From: Zopfochytrium polystomum
Lineage: Eukaryota > Chytridiomycota > Chytridiomycetes > Chytridiales > Chytridiaceae
Direction of reading: 5' to 3'
DNA: 50,672 nt
Assembly: GCA_025765615.1 (NCBI GenBank)
Contig: JAIVFJ010000393.1
Coordinates: forward strand, 1-50,672
The notes under the pieces are model-generated. The model was not told the origin of the DNA, did not search any database, and saw only the letters and a program-made list of their open reading frames with translations. Both the position numbers and the translations under genes were made by a program. Shown piece by piece: positions 26,068 through 35,598 of this stretch (position 1 is the stretch's first letter; the number at the start of each line of letters is the position of its first letter).

Positions 26068-26612
26068 ATGGAAAACTTATTAAAGAAGTGTGTTCGATTT
26101 GGATGCGACATTAAGATTGAAAATGGCAAAAAAATTGTAAGTGGAATACCATTGAATTGGACAAAATGAGAATGAGAAAGTTAAAATACCACGAAGGATA
26201 TTCTAATTATGGGATTTTAGCTGGAAGCATTAACAATATAATTGTAATTGATTTAGATTTCGATGAAGAAAAAGGAAATCTTCCAGGATTGATAGAATTT
26301 GAAAAAATTTTTGGACCAATTTATAAACTCAATACATTAGTTACAAAAACATTGAGAAATGGTTATCATGTTTATTTCAAATATAATATAGATGTGAAGT
26401 CAAATAGAAATGCTGAATTAAAAATAGACATATTAAGTGACAGAAAATGTGTTTTTGAGGGACAAGGTTATAAAGTTTTGATTGACAAACCACCCCGAAA
26501 CTTGACATTTTTTGAAAGAGATGAAATATTCCAAAAATTAGTGGATAAAAATGATATAGATGATATTGAATGTTTGAAAATTTTTATTAACAAAATTGAT
26601 TTGTATGAATGA
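26068..26612 (+). CDS. Small primase-polymerase (AEP-like) domain protein, one frameshift
   Basis: The frame from ATG 26068 (33 codons, ending in IPLNWTK) stops at a TGA, and the following frame (from 26157) completes an archaeo-eukaryotic primase/bifunctional primase-polymerase N-terminal domain. It has NYGILAGSINN, then IVIDLDF (metal-binding DxD), TLRNGYHVYFKYN (the (G)xHxxF motif) and KIDILSDRKCV. The switch is in GGACAAAATG (four A). It is only about 180 residues long and has no helicase partner in the window, so it may be a stand-alone or truncated domain. Confidence 0.6.
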
Positions 26613-26627
26613 ATGAATGAATGAATG
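26604..26627. repeat. Tetranucleotide microsatellite (TGAA)n
   Basis: Five to six tandem TGAA units overlap the stop codon of the primase-like gene and lie just before the convergent gene at 26629. Confidence 0.8.
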
Positions 26628-26628
26628 A

Positions 26629-27333
26629 TCAATTATTGATGTATTTCTTTTTCAAAAGTCGTGAATAAATTCCAGGAGTGTTATCATTACATATTGGCTT
26701 ATATAACCAATTATGACAATTTCGTTGAATAACTTTGGCAGCATTTTCTGCAATCCAAGGCCAAACTAATGGATAATCTTTTTCTTTTAAAATACTTTTT
26801 TCAACTATTCCAAATTTATCAAGTTTATGAATAGTGTTGAAATTTGTTAGTTTATTCTTCATATCACAATATTCAAATAACCATTTCAATTGACACATTC
26901 TTTTTACGATAAAAGAGACTGAACCTATATTGTATTCGATAAAGTCATGACATAATAAACTATTATCTTGAAGTTCAAGGCCCATTTTATTTAAAGCTTT
27001 TTCGAGTAAATCTTTTCTATCCCTTTTGCTTTCATATATGTGTTTTACACTGTTTGGAACACAAAGAAAACAATATATATTTGTGAAACGATTTGTGCAA
27101 GAATTATCATCAAAAGAACATTTTCTACAATTTTCAGGATCACATTTTTCAATCATTGCATAATGAATTCTGTGTCCACTTTTTAATTGACATGATCCAC
27201 AAAGCTTACTGCCACATGAACATATTAATTCAACATAATCGTTTATATTACATAAATCACACAAAAGTGTTTCTTGATTAAAAATTTGCATTTCAATACA
27301 GTCATCACACATGAGAAATTCACAACAAGCCAT
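26629..27333 (-). CDS. Cysteine-rich zinc protein with giant-virus C-terminal domain
   Basis: 234 aa. The first ~95 residues hold many CxxC pairs (CCEFLMCDDC, CDLC, CSCGSKLCGSC, CRKC, CFLC), probably two or three zinc sites resembling RING or B-box. Residues ~105-150 contain a block (ALNKMGLELQDNSLLCHDFIEYNIG followed by IVKRMCQLKWLFEY) that also occurs in the protein encoded at 36677-37513. A C-terminal AAKVIQRNCHNWLYKP is IQ-like. Its function may involve ubiquitin or protein contacts; this is not established. Confidence 0.55.
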   Translation of the reverse strand: MACCEFLMCDDCIEMQIFNQETLLCDLCNINDYVELICSCGSKLCGSCQLKSGHRIHYAMIEKCDPENCRKCSFDDNSCTNRFTNIYCFLCVPNSVKHIYESKRDRKDLLEKALNKMGLELQDNSLLCHDFIEYNIGSVSFIVKRMCQLKWLFEYCDMKNKLTNFNTIHKLDKFGIVEKSILKEKDYPLVWPWIAENAAKVIQRNCHNWLYKPICNDNTPGIYSRLLKKKYINN

Positions 27334-27359
27334 TAAAATTCATTTGTATTCTTTAAGGT

Positions 27360-27845
27360 TCAATTTTTCTTTGAACCTTGTACACAACAATTGTAATTAT
27401 CATTGTAACATGTCATATTCATTTGTTTTGGCATTGGTGTATTTCTATAAATTAACCAATGTGGTGGAACATTTTTATTTGTTGGAATATAATTATTTGG
27501 ATCAGTAAATTCACAAAGCGACGATGCTACATAAACACAATAATTTTCTTTGGAAGGATCTGCTGAAGCAGCTTCATAAGACTCTTTTAATACTTTGTTT
27601 TCCAACATTTTGTTCAATTTGTCACTACAAGTTCCACGAAATGGACCTGTCAGAGGATATTCTTTTTTAATGTTGTCCGAAACTGATTGTAAAAAATTCA
27701 AGTACTTTTGTGGTTCGAAATTGTTAGTCTCGTATCTGTTCAATAAAAACGCATCAGAAATTTTTGGAACTTCTTCAAAGTTTTCTCGCACTCTAAAGTA
27801 AATGACACTTATTATTAATATTAATGTTAAGAATATGATAAACAT
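27360..27845 (-). CDS. Membrane-anchored protein with cysteine-rich ectodomain
   Basis: 161 aa. It has an N-terminal transmembrane helix (IIFLTLILIISVIYF) followed by a ~140-residue soluble domain with paired cysteines (GTCSDK, NYCVYVASSLCEF, MTCYNDNYNCCVQG). The layout suits a small virion inner-membrane protein with disulphides. It starts in an AATAATAATG context like the other virion-type genes in this window. No family is assigned. Confidence 0.5.
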   Translation of the reverse strand: MFIIFLTLILIISVIYFRVRENFEEVPKISDAFLLNRYETNNFEPQKYLNFLQSVSDNIKKEYPLTGPFRGTCSDKLNKMLENKVLKESYEAASADPSKENYCVYVASSLCEFTDPNNYIPTNKNVPPHWLIYRNTPMPKQMNMTCYNDNYNCCVQGSKKN

Positions 27846-27873
27846 TATTATTAATCATCAACAAAATATCAAT

Positions 27874-28410
27874 TTAGACACTTTTTCGAAAAACAAGAAT
27901 AAATACTGTTTTTAATGATTCAATTTGCAGTTCATTTTCTTTAAATTTTTCACGTAATTTTTCCATAGCATTCAAGTTATCAATATGTGGGAAATCTGAA
28001 ATAGGCTCGAATTTATTAATGAAAAAATTATAGGTGCACGAAAATATCTTTCTTATTCGATTTCCATAGTATTTAAAACGTAAGGATGTGATTTCATTTG
28101 ACAATTTTAGATTTTTACTTTCATAAAATTCGATATACTTACGAATGGTATTTAGAAGTCCTATTTTTTCTATTTTTCGTCTGCAAATAGGACATCTATA
28201 AAAAGTAAAAGATTGAGCCTCTACAAAATGATACGTAATACATGACATTAAACAATTAAAATGAAAGCAGTGTGAACAAGTCAAATTTACTTTTCCAACT
28301 TCATCCAAAGTGTCTAAACATATAGTGCATAGCTCATGCGCATCAATGTCCTTGAATTGCACTGTGTCAATATCTAAAATGTGTTCTTGATCTTGATCTT
28401 GATCTTGCAT
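27874..28410 (-). CDS. RING-finger protein, probable E3 ubiquitin ligase
   Basis: 178 aa. A RING-H2 finger lies at about residues 31-78: CTICLD, CSHCFHFNCL and CPICRR give the C3H2C3 pattern, with a slightly long loop (SCITYHFVEAQSFTFYR) between the second and third pairs. The C-terminal half is basic and helical. RING proteins pass ubiquitin from an E2 to the substrate. The N-terminus carries a short Asp-Gln repeat. It fits with the many F-box genes as part of ubiquitin-pathway interference. Confidence 0.75.
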   Translation of the reverse strand: MQDQDQDQEHILDIDTVQFKDIDAHELCTICLDTLDEVGKVNLTCSHCFHFNCLMSCITYHFVEAQSFTFYRCPICRRKIEKIGLLNTIRKYIEFYESKNLKLSNEITSLRFKYYGNRIRKIFSCTYNFFINKFEPISDFPHIDNLNAMEKLREKFKENELQIESLKTVFILVFRKSV

Positions 28411-28416
28411 CTTTAC

Positions 28417-28743
28417 TTACATATATTTACTTATAATATAGTTTTTACATTCATTTTTATTAAAAGTAGTGGGAGACTTATTTGAAATTGCATTGAAATC
28501 ACTTGGTTTATATCTGGATTCAATACATCTTGAAAAAGGTCTAGAACTGTTTCTAAGATCATTTTCAATATCAATGTCAAAAGTTCCAGTCGGAACATAT
28601 GCACTAAAAGGAGGAGTAGAATCAAAACAAGACCTTTCATTTACATGTCTATTTTGATCTGTGACATATTGAAAGATACTTTTGTTTGAATTGGCTTGTT
28701 GTGTTATATAACACGAATCATATTTTGAATTAGCAGATGTCAT
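28417..28743 (-). CDS. Small unknown protein, possibly virion-associated
   Basis: 108 aa, low in hydrophobics. The core VPTGTFDIDIENDLRNSSRPFSRC resembles a short motif (D-I/V-E-x-x-L-R ... RPxSRC) found in small conserved proteins of several giant viruses (from memory, not checked). It starts 43 bp from the divergent 669-residue gene and has an ATATTATATG start context. Function is unknown. Confidence 0.4.
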   Translation of the reverse strand: MTSANSKYDSCYITQQANSNKSIFQYVTDQNRHVNERSCFDSTPPFSAYVPTGTFDIDIENDLRNSSRPFSRCIESRYKPSDFNAISNKSPTTFNKNECKNYIISKYM

Positions 28744-28785
28744 ATAATATTATATAGAAACTTTTTTTTTAATATACTTGTAGTA

Positions 28786-30795
28786 ATGGATGATCCAGGT
28801 GAACATATTGTCGAAGAATTTTTCCAGAGATTGTACTTTCACACATTTGATGACTTGAAATATTATGCACAATATGTTTCTCTTGAAAAGGATATTAATA
28901 AATTCGATCAAGCAACTTTATTATTAAACTTGAAATATAAATATTCAAAGTTTTTGAAACCAAATCACATTATAGATGACTTTACATATGAAATATCGAG
29001 CGAACACGCTCTTTCAACAACAGAAATAGATGCAAATAAACGTATTGTAGCAGCTGCTGAAGATGTTATTATTATTAAAAGTAATGAAAAATTAAGTATT
29101 AATAAATTAATAAGGGTGATTGATTGTGAAAGATTATTCAAGTCTACTTTAGGTAATTATAATATAGTATCATATGCTATTTTAACATTTCTCTATCGTA
29201 AGCAGAGATTGTATATGTACGATGAAGATTGGAATTTTGAAGAAATTACAAAAGAAATAGAAAATGCTAATATATTTTGTGGTATGAAGAATGATTTTTC
29301 CAGTTTAATTATCTCCACAGATCGTCTGAAAAAAATATATAAAGAAACAGTCAATAAGTATGTTTATGTAAAAAAATTTGCAGAAAGACAACTTAATAAT
29401 GAAAATGGGTTGGATTATTTTACGTTAGGTATTCAAAAGCGATATTATGAATTCTTATTGGAAAATCGTAAAGATAAAGATAAAGACAAAATTAGAAAGA
29501 GCAATATATTCGAAATAACTTTAGAGCCATTTTGGGATCTTTGGTCAAATTATATTAAAAACGAAATTAAAAATATTGATGCCACGAAAGATATATATCT
29601 ACATGGTAAAAATATTACAGATATGTATTCTAAATACACACAAGATGAATTGATACAAGAACTTAATTCTACTGAAAATGAAATAAGAAAATCTTTGACA
29701 TTGTCTGATTTTTATGTTTTCAGTATTAAGAAAAAATTACTATCCCACTTATTATCTCAGTACAATATTGAAAGTAAAAACGAGGATGAATATGAAAAGA
29801 AAGTTTACAACGCATATACAGATGCAAAAAATAAGAGACAAAACTATTATGATTATGAAGAAGACATTCCTCATGTATCAAATGATTCTGTGCAAATTAA
29901 CAAAGTATTCAAGAAACTCAAACGAAAACATTCTTGTGCAGATTTAATTGAGAATGAGAATGAAATTGATAAAGAATATGAAAATGATAGTGAAGATAAT
30001 TTTACAGAATTATCTGAGGACAACAATTTATCTAGTGGCAAAAACGATTGGATATCTGAAAATTGTCCAGATTGTAACAATATTTATGAAAGTAGAATAT
30101 TCAACAATTCTGATGACATATTCAGCATAAGATTGTATTCAGCAGAAAAAAAAGAATTTACACAATCTACTATTTGTATGACAAGACAAAATTTAAGAGA
30201 AGTTTTAGAAAAAGAAATCAAACTGTCACCACAATCGAAACAATCAACATTTATAATTCCAAGAAATAAAAAAATTGGTCAGGAAAATGAGATTGGTTCA
30301 AATCTGGGTGTCACATCTCAATTTGTTTTCCTACTTTCAGGATATATACAAATTTTCGTTTCCTTATATAGTATTTACAATATTTTTAAAAATAAAGATG
30401 CTATTTTTTATGCAATTCCAATGTTTGGTGGAAAAAGACGACGTGTGTCTAATTTAATATTGGGTGGAGTCAGTGCAAATCATGGTCAAATTCCAGGATA
30501 TATTATTTACAAACTATACACAAAAGAAGAACTTGACATGAATATTAGTGAACGACGAGAATTTATCTTACCAATGAGGGTTGGATTGTCATTCACTAAC
30601 GCTTTTCGTTTATTATCAACACGTGACCAAAATTTAGGGAATGATTCTTTCATAGCAAATTATATAATTTATATGGCATATAATTCAATATTAAAAGAAC
30701 TTCCTATAATGAAAGCATACGAAAAATATGGACAAGGAAACTTTGGTATTGGTGAATTCCTTCCATTGGACGATGACGCTGACGAAAATATTTGA
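28786..30795 (+). CDS. Large unknown protein (669 aa)
   Basis: 669 aa. The N-terminal ~330 residues are helical and Lys-rich. Residues ~385-430 are strongly acidic and low-complexity (ENENEIDKEYENDSEDN), followed by a CPDC pair. The C-terminal ~220 residues are more conserved-looking, with hydrophobic strands (SQFVFLLSGYIQIFVSLYSIYNIF), a basic GGKRRRVSNLILGG motif and helices up to FLPLDDDADENI. I do not recognise it. It is in line with the two genes after it (gaps of 24 and 3 bp). Confidence 0.5.
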   Translation: MDDPGEHIVEEFFQRLYFHTFDDLKYYAQYVSLEKDINKFDQATLLLNLKYKYSKFLKPNHIIDDFTYEISSEHALSTTEIDANKRIVAAAEDVIIIKSNEKLSINKLIRVIDCERLFKSTLGNYNIVSYAILTFLYRKQRLYMYDEDWNFEEITKEIENANIFCGMKNDFSSLIISTDRLKKIYKETVNKYVYVKKFAERQLNNENGLDYFTLGIQKRYYEFLLENRKDKDKDKIRKSNIFEITLEPFWDLWSNYIKNEIKNIDATKDIYLHGKNITDMYSKYTQDELIQELNSTENEIRKSLTLSDFYVFSIKKKLLSHLLSQYNIESKNEDEYEKKVYNAYTDAKNKRQNYYDYEEDIPHVSNDSVQINKVFKKLKRKHSCADLIENENEIDKEYENDSEDNFTELSEDNNLSSGKNDWISENCPDCNNIYESRIFNNSDDIFSIRLYSAEKKEFTQSTICMTRQNLREVLEKEIKLSPQSKQSTFIIPRNKKIGQENEIGSNLGVTSQFVFLLSGYIQIFVSLYSIYNIFKNKDAIFYAIPMFGGKRRRVSNLILGGVSANHGQIPGYIIYKLYTKEELDMNISERREFILPMRVGLSFTNAFRLLSTRDQNLGNDSFIANYIIYMAYNSILKELPIMKAYEKYGQGNFGIGEFLPLDDDADENI

Positions 30796-30819
30796 TTATA
30801 TTTTCTTATAGTATGTAAA

Positions 30820-31458
30820 ATGAACACTCTTAACAGCATCTTAACAACACTTTTTGTGTCTGTTAAAATAAATGAAGCGCTTAATAGACGAATGAATGAG
30901 ACGACAGTTCAACAAACCGAAACGGAAAACTCTGTGGAAGTTCCAAAAAAATATAAACTTAATTACAAGGACTTGATAAAGAAAGAAATATGGATCGTAA
31001 ATAATAATCGAAAATATATATTTAACACGCTATATAATATACTTAGAAATTTTACAAAAAGTGACTCTTACAATACGACTGTGTATGTACTTTCGAATAA
31101 ATCTGACAAAAGAAATTTTAAGCAATTGATTCTGAAAAGTCCTCAAATGTTTTTTACTGACATTAAAGTAATTAGTTCCATTTATGAAATCAATTCAAAT
31201 AAACGTACAATTGTTGTAATTGATAATGATCAAGAACCACCTTTGACACAAAACTTTCATTACTTTGTGATATCAAAAAATAATGTCATGCCATTTCGAC
31301 CACAATATCCTTACATTATTTTTCATAAACCAGAATTACCAGAAGATGATCGTCAATTTAACGAAACGTTCACTGATCCTTTAACAAACGAATTAGTTGA
31401 TACTTCTATTGAAGCAAATTATATTATAATAAACAAATCTAAATTACAATACTTATAG
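30820..31458 (+). CDS. Unknown 212-residue protein
   Basis: 212 aa. The N-terminal ~50 residues are low-complexity. From residue ~55 there is an alternating strand-helix pattern (IWIVNNNRKYIFNTLYNILRNF, TTVYVLSNKSDKRNF, RTIVVIDND) like a small nucleotide-binding or Rossmann-type fold, but with no recognisable P-loop. The stop is 3 bp before the ATG of the nuclease-like gene, so the two are probably co-transcribed. Confidence 0.45.
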   Translation: MNTLNSILTTLFVSVKINEALNRRMNETTVQQTETENSVEVPKKYKLNYKDLIKKEIWIVNNNRKYIFNTLYNILRNFTKSDSYNTTVYVLSNKSDKRNFKQLILKSPQMFFTDIKVISSIYEINSNKRTIVVIDNDQEPPLTQNFHYFVISKNNVMPFRPQYPYIIFHKPELPEDDRQFNETFTDPLTNELVDTSIEANYIIINKSKLQYL

Positions 31459-31461
31459 TAA

Positions 31462-31959
31462 ATGTATACAGATACTGAACTTTCTATTTATCCAAAAGAA
31501 CATTTTAATTTAAAGAACATAACAATTGTGACACGTTTACTCGATGTTTACGATGGTGATACTGTGACAATTTCTATAAAAATTAACGATTCATTTTACA
31601 AAATGTCTTGTCGATTGCTTGGTATAGATACATGTGAAATTAGAAACAAAAATGAAATACTTAAAAAAAAAGCATACGAAGCTCGTGATTATCTTTTGCG
31701 ACAACTTGGCATCAACACACTTTTTGAAAAACATTCTGATATACAAAAATATTTATTAAACAACATTGTGAAAGTAACTATAAAAACCCATGACTTTGAC
31801 AAATATGGTAGACTTTTAATAGAATTATTCAAGTACAATTCTACAGATAAAAGCATAAATCAAATGTTAATTGAACAAAAATTAGCATATGATTACAGTG
31901 GTGGAACGAAACATGATGAAAATTGGCAAGAATCAAATATTAGTAGTGGTTGTATTTAA
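31462..31959 (+). CDS. Staphylococcal-nuclease-like (thermonuclease) protein
   Basis: 165 aa. It has an SNase OB-fold: VTRLLDVYDGDTVTI (first active-site Asp region), then CRLLGIDTCEIR (the RxxGIDxxE motif with the catalytic Arg) and KTHDFDKYGRLLIEL (the DkYGR motif), followed by INQMLIEQKLAYDYSGG. These Ca2+-dependent enzymes cut DNA and RNA, and the family is frequent in giant viruses. No signal peptide is seen, so it acts in the cytoplasm, nucleus or virus factory. The end overlaps the convergent ankyrin-like gene by 27 bp. Confidence 0.85.
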   Translation: MYTDTELSIYPKEHFNLKNITIVTRLLDVYDGDTVTISIKINDSFYKMSCRLLGIDTCEIRNKNEILKKKAYEARDYLLRQLGINTLFEKHSDIQKYLLNNIVKVTIKTHDFDKYGRLLIELFKYNSTDKSINQMLIEQKLAYDYSGGTKHDENWQESNISSGCI

Positions 31960-32772
31960 ATTTTTTGAAATCCAATTTAACAATCGTTTATTACCAAACT
32001 TGAGAATCGTATAATATGCAAAAATAGTAACAGGACAACCTTTATTCTTTAATTCTTCAAGCTCACTTAAGATATTATTAAAATTATTATGAAGATACAT
32101 TTTTTGATGTTCCAAAAATATGCTCATAGTAAATTGACCATAGCCGCAACCTTTTTCTAATAAAAGCTTTTCTATATGATACAGGTCATTTCCTTTGAAA
32201 TTTGCGTATATAATGTCAAGCAGATTTGAATTATTAATTGGACAATTCCATTCAAGTAAAACTTCAATTAATCTTTTGCATCTTGAAGTAGCTGCATAAT
32301 TCATTATTTCTGGTGACAAAGTGAACCCACGTTCGATTAAACATTTCATTGAATAAAGAACAGTATCTATATTTGAAAAATCTCTGTACAAACTTCTTAT
32401 ACAGATCATCAAAGATGAAAAACCTCCTCTGTCATTTATATTTATCCCTTGAATTTTAAGTTCTTCTAATATTTCATCAATCATTATAAAATCTTTTCTT
32501 GAAACAGCGATATCTAAACATTCAAGCGACCAAAGAAATCCATGACTTCTTATATAATTAAGAGCATTCCATTTTTGTCTTTGTAAAGCTAAAGACAGTA
32601 TATCTAAATGATTGTCTATAGGTACTTTTTTTTCTATAAGAATGTCGATTATGTCTTCAGAAACATTATTAATTGCATGATAAAATGTTGACTCATTGAA
32701 AGGGCACCCGTTCTGTAATAACCAATTCACACAAAATATTAAATGCGATTGATTTATGTCACGTGCACACAA
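31933..32772 (-). CDS. Ankyrin-like repeat protein, C-terminal part
   Basis: 279 aa open frame of ~33-residue ankyrin-like units of the giant-virus kind (CVNWLLQNGCPFNESTFYHAI, IIDILIEKKVPIDNHL, LIEVLLEWNCPINNSNL). It continues the repeats of the next ORF upstream (32759-33682) in another frame; the switch is at the seven-T tract (seven A on the sense strand) near 32808-32815. Together they make one protein of about 585 residues. Confidence 0.65.
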   Translation of the reverse strand: MCARDINQSHLIFCVNWLLQNGCPFNESTFYHAINNVSEDIIDILIEKKVPIDNHLDILSLALQRQKWNALNYIRSHGFLWSLECLDIAVSRKDFIMIDEILEELKIQGININDRGGFSSLMICIRSLYRDFSNIDTVLYSMKCLIERGFTLSPEIMNYAATSRCKRLIEVLLEWNCPINNSNLLDIIYANFKGNDLYHIEKLLLEKGCGYGQFTMSIFLEHQKMYLHNNFNNILSELEELKNKGCPVTIFAYYTILKFGNKRLLNWISKNLNTTTTNI

Positions 32773-33682
32773 TATTTGTGTAAATGTATTTGCTGTTAAT
32801 GGAACTTTTTTTCTCTAAACACCAATTCAATATATCTATTTCATTTCGACGTAATGCCTGGACAGTGATGTAAAAGTCAACTGGACAGTTCATTTGATGA
32901 TGAATCCACTTAATTTCATGTAAATTTGCACCATATTCGACAAATCGACCGAGTGCGTTTGTTGGGAAAGGACAATTGCGTTCAATACAAAGCCATTTAA
33001 TTAAGACCAAGTCTCTTTTTTCTATGCTTGCTATCATAACAGATTCATCAACTGGACAATTCTTTGTTTTCAATATAGCAATCACATTTTGCAAATTTTC
33101 CTTAATAGCATACGAAAAAGTGGCCTCTGAAAATTCTATATTATTTGTTTTCAATAGCCATTCAATACTATTTATAGATCTTTTCTTTATAGCTGTCGAC
33201 AAAACGGATGCTGGTATAGTTGTTTTACCGTTTTGAGAATATATATATTCTAATAAATCTATATGTTTTTCGTTAAACTTGTATAATGAAGATTCTTCGT
33301 AAATATGCCATAAATCAGTTCTTTCGTTACTTGATTCCAAATATCCATTATATACATATTTTAAGATATCTAAATTACAAACTTCCATTGCGGTTATAAC
33401 TATGTCTTTAGTAAATAGTCCATCTGCGTTTAATATGTGTTTTAGTACATTGAATTTTTCATATCTTATTGTTGTTTGTAGTAAAGAACTCGAAATGTAA
33501 TGACCATTTTCAAGCAACCAGTTTATGTTTTCTATATTATTTTTTCTAATAGCTTCAACAATGTATAAGGAATCCATTTTCTGTTTTGCATATGAACTTC
33601 CTATTATTTTGCTTATTCTTACACTGTCAGATATACTTAGAAATTCTAGAATATTATCTAAAATTTCTTGTGGTAATTTCAT
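32759..33682 (-). CDS. F-box/ankyrin-like repeat protein, N-terminal part
   Basis: 307 aa. The N-terminal LPQEILDNILEFLSISD is a good F-box match, followed by ankyrin-like units (INWLLENGHYISSSLLQTTIR, IEWLLKTNNIEFSEATFSYAI). An F-box with ankyrin repeats suggests an SCF adaptor that recognises targets by the repeats. In poxviruses the reverse order (ANK then F-box) is known. It breaks after WCLEKK at a homopolymer and continues in 31933-32772. Confidence 0.65.
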   Translation of the reverse strand: MKLPQEILDNILEFLSISDSVRISKIIGSSYAKQKMDSLYIVEAIRKNNIENINWLLENGHYISSSLLQTTIRYEKFNVLKHILNADGLFTKDIVITAMEVCNLDILKYVYNGYLESSNERTDLWHIYEESSLYKFNEKHIDLLEYIYSQNGKTTIPASVLSTAIKKRSINSIEWLLKTNNIEFSEATFSYAIKENLQNVIAILKTKNCPVDESVMIASIEKRDLVLIKWLCIERNCPFPTNALGRFVEYGANLHEIKWIHHQMNCPVDFYITVQALRRNEIDILNWCLEKKSSINSKYIYTNIVCT

Positions 33683-33749
33683 ATTACTTATTTAGAAATC
33701 TTATTTTATTGATATACGAAAAAAAAAAAATGTTTGGTATATGTTATAA

Positions 33750-34469
33750 ATGAAAGTTGATCCAAAAGAATTTATGGCGTGGGTGAAAAAGCGATCCAAA
33801 AATCTCCCAAACGCTCACACAAGAAACGTTCTTGCAAGCGTTCTTACAAGAAACGAAGCTCACCCAAGAAGCGTTCTTGCAAGCGTTCTTACAAAAACGT
33901 TCTTGCAAGAACGAAGCTCACCTAAGAAGCGATCTTGCAAGCGTTCTTACAAGAAACGTTCTTGCAAGCGTTCTTACAAAAAACGATGCTCACCCAAGAA
34001 GCGTTCTTGCAAGCGTTCGTACAAAAAACGCTCACACAAAAAGTCAATCCCACAAGATCCTGTTGAAATATCACAAGATGAACTTCGATTTAAATTAGGT
34101 GATCCAGGAGATTACGAGCTTGGAACTCAAAGCAGTAATGGAAAGTACCAAGTACGATTAGATAAAAACACTGGTTGCATAAATGGAAACCAACGAAAAA
34201 AGACCTTGTCTACCCAGGTCCAAGGCAACGACCTGGAATATCACAAAACGAACTTCGATTGAAACTAGGTGATTCAGGAGATTATGAGCTTGGAACTCAA
34301 ATGAGCACTGATGATGGAGAGTACCAAGTACGCTTAGATAAATTAACTGGTTTGCACAAATGGAAACCAACGAAAAAAAGACCTTGTCTACCCAGGTCCA
34401 ATGAACTATATGGAAGGACCTTTACAAAGCCACGAGAAAACGCAAAGCGTTCAGCGATATGGGTTTTAA
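33750..34469 (+). CDS. Protamine-like basic repeat protein, copy A (frameshifted)
   Basis: Starts MKVDPKEFMAWVKKRS. In the coding frame it then has about ten CKRSYKKRS/SPKKRS-type units (33830-34050), rich in Lys, Arg, Ser and Cys. Two copies of a ~45-residue domain follow (LGDPGDYELGT, YQVRLDK, TG, KW) and a C-terminal YPGPM tail ends at 34467-34469. The frame changes several times inside the repeats and before the second domain, at short A runs. The basic Cys/Arg repeats resemble protamines and suggest DNA condensation in the particle, an inference. First of four tandem copies. Confidence 0.55.
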
Positions 34470-34522
34470 TTACGACAGATAGAAAAACTTTTTTAAGAAA
34501 ATAAAATGTTTTCGTATTATAA

Positions 34523-35024
34523 ATGAAAAAAGAAGCTCTTGCAAGCGTTCCCCAAAACGATCTTGTAAGCGTTCGTACAAAAAACGATCTTGTAAACGGT
34601 CTTGCAGGCGTTCATACAAAAAACGATCTTGTAAACGGTCTTGCAGGCGTTCATACAAAAAACGATCTTGTAAACGTTCGTACAAGAAACGATCTTCATG
34701 CAATAAAGGATCTTGCAGGCGTTCGCACAAAAAATCATTTCTAAAATTCTTGGTGATCCTTCAAAGCAACGACTCGGAACAATACACAGAAGTTACCAAG
34801 TAAGATTAGATAGTTCTGGAAACAAAATATGGAAATTCGTGACATCAGCTGACAAAGATGTTCTTGATGTTCTTCTTGGTGATCCTTCAAAGCTTGTTCT
34901 TGGAACAACAATTAGAAAATATCAAGTTGTTTTGGATGATAATGGTAAACATACGTGGGTATACACGCCAAACGACAAAAATATATATCCTGGTCCATCA
35001 ATGAATGAGTGGAGAGGACAATGA
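34523..35024 (+). CDS. Protamine-like basic repeat protein, copy B (frameshifted)
   Basis: The same build as copy A: basic repeats with KKRSCKRSCRRSY units (34550-34730), then two LGDPS...YQV.LD domains (34745-34960) and a YPGP tail (34987 on). The start at 34523 and the end of the repeats each lie next to six-A runs where the frame changes, so the domain part is read from the frame that ends at 35024. The start context is TATTATAAATG. Confidence 0.55.
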
Positions 35025-35107
35025 AAAGGAAAATTTATATTTTGATGTACTTACTCCATGAAAATATAACAAACATTTCTGAAAAATAAAATATGGTATT
35101 ATTATAA

Positions 35108-35519
35108 ATGAAGGAAATCGACATAAAGCGTGGCTTAAAAAACGTTCTTTACCCAAACGTTCACACAAGAAACGATATTCTAAATGCTCACCAAAAAAGC
35201 GATCTTGTAAGCGTTCATACAAAAAACGATCTTGCAAGCGCTCACCCAAAAAACGATCCTGCAAGCGTTCACTCAAAAAACGACGATCTTGTAAGCGCTC
35301 ACCAAAAAAACGATCTTGTAAGCGTTCACCCAAAAAACGATCTTGCAAGCGCTCACAAAATAGTATTTGACAAATATGGAAACAAAAATGGAAACCTTCC
35401 ACTCGTGGAACAATTCACAGAAGATACCAAGTAAGATTAGATAGTTCTGGAAACAAATATGGAAATTCATGACATCAGCTGACAAAGATGTTCTTGATGT
35501 TCTTCAAAGCTTCAATTAG
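35108..35519 (+). CDS. Protamine-like basic repeat protein, copy C (truncated)
   Basis: MKEID start, AWLKKRS-like segment, then basic repeats (SPKKRSCKRS units, 35150-35360). The remaining part of the globular domain (YQVRLDSSGNK, 35435-35460) is nearly identical in DNA to copy B at 34795-34870, but is in another frame and ends early near 35517. The promoter-proximal 50 bases are almost the same as in copy D, so these are recent tandem duplications. Confidence 0.5.
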
Positions 35520-35598
35520 AGGGAAATGAACATTATATAATGCATTTCATGAAAATATAACAAAATTTCCGAAAAATAAAATATTGTATTATTGTAAA

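Noticed and set aside
34470..35402. Minus-strand ORFs with DRFLYERLQ-type repeats
   Set aside because: They are the antisense of the Lys/Arg basic repeats on the plus strand; the low complexity keeps several frames open.
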